From Siphonodentalium dalli (taxonomy: Eukaryota > Mollusca > Scaphopoda > Gadilida > Siphonodentaliidae), in contig CP136066.1 in assembly GCA_032622095.1 (NCBI GenBank), forward strand, positions 171,192,664 through 171,256,663: DNA of 64,000 bases, in the 5' to 3' direction. Both the position numbers and the translations under genes were made by a program. This document shows positions 1-9,404 of this stretch, in pieces (within the stretch, counting starts at the first letter, position 1; each line of letters opens with the position of its first letter). A model generated the notes under the pieces. It was not told where the DNA came from. It saw nothing but the letters and a program-made list of their open reading frames with translations, and did no database searches.

Positions 1-1044
1 CTTTGTTACAGTAAGGACCACAACGTTACACAACTGACACAGTCATATGCGAAATGTCATTTGTATACATCTAGGTATCATAATCATATACTGGCATCAG
101 TGCAAATTCAATATTATGGCGATTCTCGCGAGAATTTATGTCCCAAATACTTAATGATGTTTTCTGACGCGTATTTCTATATCAATATATGATGTGCGTT
201 ACAGTAAAGATTACACGATTGACAAAAAAGGCGCATAGCATATATACAGGCTATAATATAAAACGAGGTTCAATTTGTGGAATTTCTTTTCATAATAAAT
301 GCCCAACTGTGTTTTTTACACATTTAGTACACATATGGTATAACGAATATTGTTAACTGAATACCATAGTAAATAAATTGTCGTTACACGATATACATTG
401 GTTATAGTCGGGTGAACACTCTATCCTTTGCTTTATCAGATGAAATAATATGAACGTACACTAACATTCGTTTGTGTTTAAATATAATACAACTATGTGG
501 TGAAGAGATGCCCGCGTACTGGACAATATGTAAGGATAAAGAATATTGTGTGTAGGTTAAACTATTGTGATAGATTCGAGTAACGTACGACATGGATATG
601 CTATGGAGTTATCCGGATACATGTAAATTAGCACACATTGTATATTTGAATCCCTTTCGTATATACCTGTCTCGTTTAGCTTTGTGCTCGGTTGAGATAA
701 ATTAAAACAAGTGCATGTCCGTGTTTCATAAATATAAGTACATGTTCCTGGTGTTAGATAAGCTATCCAGATGCACGTTGTTCGAATTCATCATTACAAG
801 CACGATTTCCACCTTCATTATATTCACAGGTCCCCAGAACAAAAATTGACCACAATTGTTCTAGGGACCTGTGATTATATTCACATATACAAAAAAGTAT
901 ATTAGTGAGGTGAAGTAATGATAACTTTTAAAACAGTTTACTCATCGCCGAGTCTCGGGCCACGCACATTCCCCAACAGCGAAATGTGAATGAGACACCT
1001 CGATCAGTTGTGGATCTGGAATAAACGAGATCACTTCATCATAA
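1..1044. other. AT-rich left flank without a recognisable gene
   Basis: No convincing coding region is visible on either strand; the short open frames have no recognisable motif. The stretch contains scattered GTTACA/TGTAAC motifs (near 5, 29, 197 and 383) with loosely similar surroundings, which may be old diverged repeats, and one strong hairpin at 824-874. Nothing else can be supported. Confidence 0.6.
824..874. repeat. 19-bp inverted repeat (hairpin) flanked by a short direct repeat
   Basis: The arms at 824-842 and 856-874 are complementary at 18 of 19 positions (TCACAGGTCCC near the left end, GGGACCTGTGA at the right end) around a 13-nt loop. The motif ATTATATTCACA occurs at both sides (about 817-828 and 874-885), overlapping the arms, as if a tiny palindromic element had duplicated its target. 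A transcribed stem-loop is an alternative; the sequence cannot decide. Confidence 0.6.
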
Positions 1045-1358
1045 TTATACCAAGAAGTCATTACATTTTTTCGGCCAGCAAAAGCAGTTAGAATATTTAA
1101 CGCCAACGCGTTTCATGCATTTAACAAGCAATTCACGCTCAGACATTTCTTCTACAATACCAGGGTATATGGATTTCTGATACTCAACCAGTACGTACTT
1201 ATCCACACCAGGAATCATGCTATCTGCCTTTCCATTCGCACAAAACTCACTCATCGGACCTACCTCTACAACCACGCCTCTACCTTTCTCAGCCTTCATC
1301 TCCTCACATATCTCCCCATCTCCAAAAACCTGCACGCCGCATTCATTAACCACGATAT

Positions 1359-2105
1359 ACCACCTTGCTCAACCACCGTCTTCTTACATATCTGCTCGCC
1401 CCGTATTTCCGCGGCAACCTCTACATGTGAACCTTGGTGCATGCTCGACTCATAATTCTTGCAATAATCATGTTCAACCCAGCTTCCATCAACTATGTCG
1501 TCATCAACAACAGTCACATCGACGCGCACACCACTCTGCTCACAACTTTCACTGACCACGCTACCTTGCTCGACCTCCACCTGCTCACATATCTCCTCAC
1601 CACCCACAACCACTTCCGCTGCAACATCAAACTCAAACGCGCTAATCTCGCTACAAACTGGATCTGCCTCCGCAATCGTGCATATCTCCTCACCCTCAAC
1701 GACCACATCGCTCGACTCACAACATGCATTAACCACGCTACCACATTCCTCAGCCTCCATCTCCTCACATATCTCCCGACTCCCCACAACCACATCTACC
1801 AGCACACCACTCGACTCAGAACATTCATTAACCACGCTACCACCTTGTTCAACCACTATCTCCTCACATGTCTCCTCGCATATCTCCCGATCCCTCACAG
1901 CCACATCTACGAGCACACGTCCACTCGACTCACAACATTCATTAACCACGCTACCTCGTTCCTCAACCTCCATCTTCTCACACTCAATCCCCACATCTAC
2001 CAGCACACCGCTCGACTCACAACATTCATTAACCGCGCTACCACCTTGCTCAACCTCTTCGCGCATCTCTTCGCCCCTTGCAATCCTACTTACATCACAT
2101 ATGCC
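1359..2105 (-). repeat. Tandem coding repeats, about 90-100 bp per unit, diverged
   Basis: On the plus strand the phrase CGACTCACAACATTCATTAA recurs with variants, followed by ACCACGCTACCACCTTGCTC-like text and then a variable stretch containing CTCCTCACATATCTC. At least five units are recognisable. On the minus strand they translate to the acidic repeats described for the interrupted gene, and most differences keep the frame, which argues that the repeats expanded while coding. Confidence 0.7.
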
Positions 2106-2111
2106 TTCACC

Positions 2112-3030
2112 TATGGGGCGCCATCCCTGCAAATATTCGTTTTCGGAGATATCTCCTCGTAATTCGGAGATATCTCCTCGGTTTCGTGGAGATATTTCCT
2201 TGGAATTGCAATTCCTAGCAGATATCTGCTTGGAATATGGTCCATTATGGAGATATCTCCTTGGATCCAAGGAGATATCTGCTTGGATTATGGAGATATC
2301 TCCTTCGATCCTAGAAGATATCTCATCGCAACTACGAGATATCTGCTTGAAATATTTCCAACGAGATATCTCCTTGAAACCGAGGAGATATCTCCATAAT
2401 CCAAGCAGATATCTGCTCGGATTATGGAGATATCTCCTTGAAATAGTTTTCAACGAGATATCTCCTTGGACCCAAGGAGATATCTCCATATTCCAAGCAG
2501 ATATTTCCTTGAAAATATTCCAAGCAGATATCTGCTTGGATTATGGAGATAACTCCTTGGAAAACCGCGGCCATGAAATATTAATGATTTCTCCACAGTA
2601 GTCAGTACATATACGTTTTTTTCCATTTTTTCGAAATACATCCAAGCAGATATCTGTTCGGAATATGGAGATATCTCCTTGAAATATTTTCAAGCAGATA
2701 TATCCATAATGCGAGCAGATATCTGCTTGGATCCAAGGAGATATCTCCTTGAACATATTTCAAGGAGATGTCTCCATAATGCGAGCAGATATCTGCTTGG
2801 GTCCAATGAGATATCTCCTTGGATCCAAGCAGATATCTGCTCGCATTATGGAGATATCTCCTCGGTTTCAAGGTGATATCTCCTTGAAAATATTTCCGAG
2901 GAGATATCTCCATATTCCAAGCAGATATCTCATTGAAACCGAAGAGATATCTCCATAATGCGAGCAGATATCTGCTTGGATCCAAGGAGATATCTCCGAA
3001 AACGAATATTTGCAGGGATGGCGCCCCATA
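2112..3030. mobile_element. 919-bp foldback-like element with GATATC palindrome arms
   Basis: The two ends are perfect inverted repeats of 45 bp beginning TATGGGGCGCC. TTCACC is present directly outside both ends (2106-2111 and 3031-3036), a 6-bp target duplication. Inside, about 30 GATATC palindromes, mostly as GGAGATATCTCC or GCAGATATCTGC, are separated by spacers that are themselves often palindromic (TTGGATCCAA, TTGAAATATTTTCAA). A core without these repeats lies at about 2566-2640. Nothing coding is seen, so it must be non-autonomous. Repeat-built arms around a small core are typical of foldback elements; the superfamily is not clear, and a 6-bp duplication is not decisive. It sits in the minus-strand reading frame of the interrupted gene. 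Confidence 0.85.
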
Positions 3031-3510
3031 TTCACCTCTCACATTACTTGTTCTCTTTACACACCGTTTCACATTCCTCCGAGCCACAATACGCTTTTCG
3101 AATTTCTTTGCAACTTGCACAACTACATTCTCGGCAACTTTGTCGCTCTCATCAATCACATATATCTTATTCGGAACTACGTTCTCACAAATAACTTCAA
3201 CGCAAGGGGCAACTCTTACTGATTCACCCCTATCTTCAACACAAACTTCTGCATCCTGTTCCCCTTTACCACCAGTGCTGTCTCGCTCACCTGGCTTTCA
3301 AAACTAGCAGTTTTAAATGCACGACCCTTACCAATAACACTCTCACTGTCACATTCACAGCTAGTATCTCTGAAAGAAATGTTCAGTGGTGTAACCGACT
3401 TCAATTGATGAATCCTCATAGTTCCGCTAACTGTTTTCAATGTTCGTGACACAATTCATTTCTATATGGGACAATATGTTGTAACAATTTACAAGAACAT
3501 GTCCTTCCAA

Positions 3511-4560
3511 TAACACTGGCTGTATTTCTGTAACAACCACTCAAGTTGTGTTCGATCGTGCACACAATTATGAACACACACGACTAATATAACTAACGAA
3601 AAGCATTATAATATATATTTACTTCCTACTGTCGTAGTTCGGAAGCCTTCCCTGAAACAAAATATCGACATAACATACACGAACATACTTAACCTATACT
3701 TAATAATATCTTTCGTGTAACAATAAAGCCAAAACCTCAACGCTAGAAAACGTAATATTTTTAAAATCAAAGAACTATTGCTAGGTGAATGATAAATAAA
3801 GTATTGCTCAATCATTGGCACATCATGTGATATATTTCCCGGCACACTGGAAACTTTGAGGCATCAGGAAACTCAGGCAGATCGTACACATAGCATTGGA
3901 TGTATTTAATGTAACGGACACATGCTTTCAGAAGAGCGTACATGATATCGTGAAGGAATTGGCACGCGTGATTATTATAACTTAGCGAACTCATTATAAT
4001 ACATTTTACCCCATGGCCATATTGTTTAAAAGACGTCCCCCTAACGCCTAATCAACTCCCAACGTATCAATATCCTTACTATAACATACATATATCCCTC
4101 GTGTAACACTAATTTCCCAAATTTAACACTAGAAAGGTTACTATTATCCAAACCAGAAAAATAGTTCGAGTTGAAAGACAAACATAACCAATTAAATATT
4201 ATGTATATCGTGTGATATATTTCCGCGGCAAAGAAAAGAGAAAAATTATTAAATGCCACAGGCATGTCCTCTGGATAACAATTGTTGTATTTACTGTAAC
4301 AGCCACTCGATTTGAGTTAGATCGTACACCGAATCATGTTGCAACCGAAGGAATAACTAATAAAAAGTAACAGTCTCGTTATAATTGATGTTTTCTCCCG
4401 GCTATCATGGTTTCATAACAATCACATGAAATGAAAAATCGACTTACCACATAAGAACATCTTTAATGTAACATAAACATATCTTTCATGTAACGAAAAT
4501 TCAAAACATCGACGCACGAAAATGATAATATTTTTCAAATCAAACACATTTTGTAATCTG
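3511..4560. repeat. Three diverged tandem repeats of about 385 bp
   Basis: Landmarks recur at a constant spacing: TGTATTT followed by TGTAAC and a CACT-like word at 3521, 3901 and 4286; TTTCGTGTAAC-like words at 3711, 4096 and 4485; TGATATATTTCC at about 3829 and 4213. The third unit is incomplete. The copies are heavily diverged by substitution and small indels, so this is an old repeat unrelated in sequence to the 900-bp satellite. No gene is supported here. Confidence 0.65.
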
Positions 4561-5452
4561 AAAGAAGAACAAGACCCCAGTTACACCCTCTAGATATTTC
4601 AGCTTGGTGTTGCATGTGTTCACGCGCAAACAGCCTCTGTAAACAGCATCCTTCCCCTTTCGTTACAGTATTGGTCTCTCCTGTAACGTTTTGGCTTGTT
4701 ACAACAGAGAACGTTACAGTAGAGATGTACAGACCATTCTGGTCACGGCATTCAGTGAGTTCTCCCTCCAGTATGGCGAAAATAGGGAAGTATAAAATAC
4801 ACCACAGTGGCTTCCGAAACATTTATTTGAAACATAATTATACATATGTTATAGCGAACAAACATGCGTTATTTAAAAGACGACTTTGAAAAGTACGCGA
4901 GGGGGTCAACATACCTATTATATAATTGTGTTATCGCAAGTTGTTTTTTGATTCAGACGACATGCGTTTCTGATATTGTGACATACACAGCGTCACGGAG
5001 CACAAAATACGGAGATTATAAATATCAGGGATACGTCATTATGTCAAGTAAATAGCACTTCGTTACATGAGAGACAAAATGCTGAGGTACAAAGTTTCTG
5101 AGCAATTTTCACTTAGTTAAGTTCAATCTTGGGTGGTGTATATGTGACAGTAGTTCATATCAAGAACTAAACTAATGATATGCCAGAGGATTTTCTCGGT
5201 GGCATGTAGTTAATATATCGAAATTTCGATTTTAGCCTGTAAAATTTTCCTGGGGACAGGCCATTTTGGTCAAATCTGGCCATTAATGAGCCCATTACAT
5301 ACATATATACCCGAACATCACGCTTATTTGTGTGTGGATGTTATGACAGTGATGGAGATGCACACTAGTAACAATAGTTGGGATCCACACGTTGTATTGT
5401 GCACTCATCATCCACCGAGGACATCAATTTTGACCAAAATTGATATTGACTC
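4561..5452. other. Flank between old repeats and satellite, no gene recognised
   Basis: Short open frames exist on both strands (for example around 4535-4889), but they overlap each other and show no domain or codon signal. GTTACA/TGTAAC words cluster at 4662-4720. A 10-bp inverted repeat (ATCAATTTTG at 5423-5432 and its complement at 5435-5444) lies just before the first satellite monomer. Confidence 0.6.
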
Positions 5453-5803
5453 ATATATCTGTATATCACTGGCTATAAAATCCAAAATACTTGTCAAATT
5501 AGGTTCTTATAACAATTGATATATGTGTCGTTGACATGCCCATGTTATGGGTCATTTGCATTATCATGTGACTATTACCACCTTGAATTTTTTTGAAAAT
5601 ACCTTGAAAAGTTGTCATTTTTTATGAAAAATCTTACTATTTTTTTGGCTGATGTAAGTGAAAGAAGGCATCAGCAGCAAGAATAGCCACATCAAGCATG
5701 AGATATTCATTGGACTGAAAGACCAGGCTCTGTAAAATGCATTAAAATGCTTTAAAGTGACTCCCAGGAATCAAAAATGATAAAAAGCTATTTTTTGCCT
5801 TTA

Positions 5804-6254
5804 GGTTACACTGGTGTAAATGTTTTCCATAGGCCTCAGTGCTAACGTTTTAGCGTATAGTGTTGGCAATATAAATGTTGGGTCCAAAATTTTCTTTAAA
5901 TCTGAAAAATTTACATTTTGGGAAACTTTTTACACAAAAAAATCATGTCTGTCTAGCAGGGAATTCGCCTTTAAATCTTATGTTTTCGTAACTAGTGTCA
6001 GAACCGCATGAAAAAATACAGTCATATTTTAGACCACACCAAAAAATTCAAACTTCACTACAAAGGGGTAATTCCTGTGCCAATGGTTATTTTACCTATG
6101 GGAAATCATAGGGAAGAGGTGTGATGATTTTTTTCTGTGAAAAGCACACAAGGCTATTGACCAATCAGGGCCCAGTGTCTATTTTATTCTCTCCTATATA
6201 TTCCTCCCGCATCCGCTAGATGTCACTCGGAACCTTATTTACACCAGTGTAACC
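5804..6254. mobile_element. 451-bp MITE-like element, copy 1 (monomer 1)
   Basis: The ends are perfect 18-bp inverted repeats, GGTTACACTGGTGTAAAT and its complement. TA lies on both sides (5802-5803 and 6255-6256), and monomers without the element read TTTAAAG at this point, so one TA was duplicated, as in the Tc1/mariner superfamily. Inside are a CCTATG/CATAGG hairpin at 6095-6112, a CCAAT word and a TATATA word before the right end. No transposase is present; the internal 63-codon frame has no domain. All 13 copies are the same length and in the same monomer position, so they spread by array amplification after a single insertion. Private to this copy: GCATGAAAA where others have GCATAAAAA. 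Confidence 0.9.
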
Positions 6255-6805
6255 TAAAGCGATAGCCCGCTTTTTCGCGGAATAATTGTAACTCCCTACA
6301 TTTCTTCAGAATTGCCCATCAATGGAAAAAATGTGTTCAAAAACAATATCACTACTGTGGTTCTTTATTTATCACACACAATTTAACCCCACCCCCTTTA
6401 ACAAATTATTCATCAAAAAAGCACAATTTTCCACCACCAGTCATGTTCAGGCCCCATTTTCACTCAGTTTTAGGGGTCTGGTATTGCAAACTTGGATCAG
6501 ATATGGAAGACTGTTCAATATTCTTTCCATGAGAGAACTTCTGGTGATGTGAGGTCATTGAGTCCAGATCTGATCAGCTGAGCATCAAGCGCATGACTTT
6601 ATCAGCACATTGAAGAATAAAATATGACATTTTCAGGTCTGCAAGGGTGATCCAAGATAACTGGATGTGGGTGTATATTGAATTAGTTGAATAAAGATAT
6701 GCTCTCTTTGAATTGCTGAAGCATTTTCTTAAATGTGTCCAAGTTTTAGTGCTATTAACCTTCAAATGACCATACCCACCAGTGGAAATTACACACTTTT
6801 ATGAT

Positions 6806-7704
6806 ATATATCTGTATATCACTGGCTATAAAATCCAAAATACTTGTCAAATTAGGTTCTTATAACAATTGATATATGTGTCGTTGACATGCCCATGTTA
6901 TGGGTCATTTGCATTATCATGTGACTATTACCACCTTGAATTTTTTTGAAAATACCTTGAAAAGTTGTCATTTTTTATGAAAAATCTTACTATTTTTTTG
7001 GCTGATGTAAGTGAAAGAAGGCATCAGCAGCAAGAATAGCCACATCAAGCATGAGATATTCATTGGACTGAAAGACCAGGCTCTGTAAAATGCATTAAAA
7101 TGCTTTAAAGTGACTCCCAGGAATCAAAAATGATAAAAAGCTATTTTTTGCCTTTAAGCGATAGCCCGCTTTTTCGCGGAATAATTGTAACTCCCTACAT
7201 TTCTTCAGAATTGCCCATCAATGGAAAAAATGTGTTCAAAAACAATATCACTTCTGTGGTTCTTTATTTATCACACACAATTTAACCCCACCCCCTTTAA
7301 CAAATTATTCATCAAAAAAGCACAATTTTCCACCACCAGTCATGTTCAGGCCCCATTTTCACTCAGTTTTAGGGGTCTGGTATTGCAAACTTGGATCAGC
7401 TATGGAAGACTGTTCAATATTCTTTCCATGAGAGAACTTCTGGTGATGTGAGGTCATTGAGTCCAGATCTGATCAGCTGAGCATCAAGCGCATGACTTTA
7501 TTAGCACATTGAAGAATAAAATATGACATTTTCAGGTCTGCAAGGGTGATCCAAGATAACTGGATGTGGGTGTATATTGAATTAGTTGAATAAAGATATG
7601 CTCTCTTTGAATCGCTGAAGCATTTTCTTAAATGTGTCCAAGTTTTAGTGCTATTAACCTTCAAATGACCATACCCACCAGTGAAAATTACACACTTTTA
7701 TGAT
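6806..7704. repeat. Representative satellite monomer without the MITE
   Basis: Given as a reference for monomer anatomy. From the left: a TATAAAA word at 6827-6833; a T-rich tract (TTGAATTTTTTTGAAAA); the MITE target region (GCCTTTAAGCG around 7151-7161); a short GC-rich hairpin CCGC-TTTTTC-GCGG just after it; two AATAAA words in the right half; and CCAGTGG near the end facing CACTGG of the next monomer. No tRNA-like promoter, centromere-box match or coding signal was found. Whether the array is transcribed cannot be told from sequence. Confidence 0.8.
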
Positions 7705-8953
7705 ATATATCTGTATATCACTGGCTATAAAATCCAAAATACTTGTCAAATTAGGTTCTTATAACAATTGATATATGTGTCGTTGACATGCCCATGTTAT
7801 GGGTCATTTGCATTATCATGTGACTATTACCACCTTGAATATTTTTGAAAATACCTTGAAAAGTTGTCATTTTTTATGAAAAATCTTACTATTTTTTTGG
7901 CTGATGTAAGTGAAAGAAGGCATCAGCAGCAAGAATAGCCACATCAAGCATGAGATATTCATTGGACTGAAAGACCAGGCTCTGTAAAATGCATTAAAAT
8001 GCTTTAAAGTGACTCCCAGGAATCAAAAATGATAAAAAGCTATTTTTTGCCTAAAGCGATAGCCCGCTTTTTCGCGGAATAATTGTAACTCCCTACATTT
8101 CTTCAGAATTGCCCATCAATGGAAAAAATGTGTTCAAAAACAATATCACTTCTGTGGTTCTTTATTTATCACACACAATTTAACCCCACCCCCTTTAACA
8201 AATTATTCATCAAAAAAGCACAATTTTCCACCACCAGTCATGTTCAGGCCCCATTTTCACTCAGTTTTAGGGGTCTGGTATTGCAAACTTGGATCAGCTA
8301 TGGAAGACTGTTCAATATTCTTTCCATGAGAGAACTTCTGGTGATGTGAGGTCATTGAGTCCAGATCTGATCAGCTGAGCATCAAGCGCATGACTTTATC
8401 AGCACATTGAAGAATAAAATATGACATTTTCAGGTCTGCAAGGGTGATCCAAGATAACTGGATGTGGGTGTATATTGAATTAGTTGAATAAAGATATGCT
8501 CTCTTTGAATTGCTGAAGCATTTTCTTAAATGTGTCCAAGTTTTAGTGCTATTAACCTTCAAATGACCATACCCACCAGTGGAAATTACACACTTTTATG
8601 ATATATATCTGTATATCACTGGCTATAAAATCCAAAATACTTGTCAAATTAGGTTCTTATAACAATTGATATATGTGTCGTTGACATGCCCGTGTTATGG
8701 GTCATTTGCATTATCATGTAACTATTACCACCTTGAATTTTTTTGAAAATACCTTGAAAAGTTGTCATTTTTTATGAAAAATCTTACTATTTTTTTGGCT
8801 GATGTAAGTGAAAGAAGGCATCAGCAGCAAGAATAGCCACATCAAGCATGAAATATTCATTGGACTGAAAGACCAGGCTCTGTAAAATGCATTAAAATGC
8901 TTTAAAGTGACTCCCAGGAATCAAAAATGATAAAAAGCTATTTTTTGCCTTTA

Positions 8954-9404
8954 GGTTACACTGGTGTAAATGTTTTCCATAGGCCTCAGTGCTAACGTTT
9001 TAGCGTATAGTGTTGGCAATATAAATGTTGGGTCCAAAATTTTCTTTAAATCTGAAAAATTTACATTTTGGGAAACTTTTTACACAAAAAAATCATGTCT
9101 GTCTAGCAGGGAATTCGCCTTTAAATCTTATGTTTTCGTAACTAGTGTCAGAACCGCATAAAAAAATACAGTCATATTTTAGACCACACCAAAAAATTCA
9201 AACTTCACTACAAAGGGTTAATTCCTGTGCCAATGGTTATTTTACCTATGGGAAATAATAGGGAAGAGGTGTGATGATTTTTTTCTGTGAAAAGCACACA
9301 AGGCTATTGACCAATCAGGGCCCAGTGTCTATTTTATTCTCTCCTATATATTCCTCCCGCATCCGCTAGATGTCACTCGGAACCTTATTTACACCAGTGT
9401 AACC
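8954..9404. mobile_element. MITE-like element, copy 2 (monomer 4)
   Basis: Same 18-bp ends, TA flanks and length as copy 1. It carries GGGAAATAATAGG, which weakens the internal CCTATG/CATAGG hairpin, and GGGTTAATTCC instead of the GGGGTAATTCC of copies 1 and 3. Confidence 0.9.

Larger units (their letters stand above)
1045..3455 (-). pseudogene. Interrupted gene with acidic Cys-containing repeats, function unknown
   Basis: I do not recognise the full protein. On the minus strand coding potential runs from 3455 to a TAA at 1045-1047. The upstream part (about 3455-3291, then 3255-3037) is open. The central part (about 2105-1359) encodes tandem repeats of roughly 30 residues with recurring cores such as GGSVVNE, CESSGVLVDV and EICEE. 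The tail (1353-1045) has a compact hydrophobic segment with YVLVEYQ, IYPGIV, KCMKRVG and FCWPKK, resembling a C-terminal module I have seen in uncharacterised animal and transposon-associated proteins (from memory, low certainty). Three breaks are seen: a frame change near 3256-3290, the foldback element at 2112-3030, and a net 2-base insertion at 1354-1358. No upstream ATG is assured; the frame opens after a TGA at 3458-3456 and the first ATG is at 3419. It could be a multi-exon gene fragment rather than a dead gene. Confidence 0.5.

Noticed and set aside
402-593. Small minus-strand frame in the left flank
   Set aside because: Length expected by chance in such sequence; no motif and no repeat-supported conservation.
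1434-2601. Plus-strand frames of 242 and 368 codons across the coding repeats and foldback element
   Set aside because: They are Ser/Thr/His-rich mirror readings of the minus-strand repeats and run into the foldback element; the minus strand has the recurrent acidic repeat and a recognisable tail.
2112-3030. CRISPR-like array of GATATC repeats
   Set aside because: Repeats are 12-bp palindromes with spacers that are not unique, inside terminal inverted repeats with a target duplication; the genome is eukaryotic.
4535-4889. Overlapping frames on both strands (91 and 95 codons)
   Set aside because: They are mutual antisense readings without a recognisable domain; no splice or promoter context supports either.
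5820-6011. 63-codon frame inside the MITE
   Set aside because: Too short for a transposase, no motif, and its length is fixed only because all copies descend from one insertion.
6322-6552. 76-codon frame repeated in every satellite monomer, and the 63-codon minus-strand frame next to it
   Set aside because: Conservation follows from the near-identity of the monomers; there is no domain, no codon bias and no excess of silent changes, and differences such as Lys/Leu or Arg/Ser occur freely.
7150-7200. CENP-B box in the satellite (around GCTTTTTCGCGGAATAATTG)
   Set aside because: It has TTCG but lacks the CGGG part of the core at the right spacing, so a centromeric role cannot be argued from this motif.
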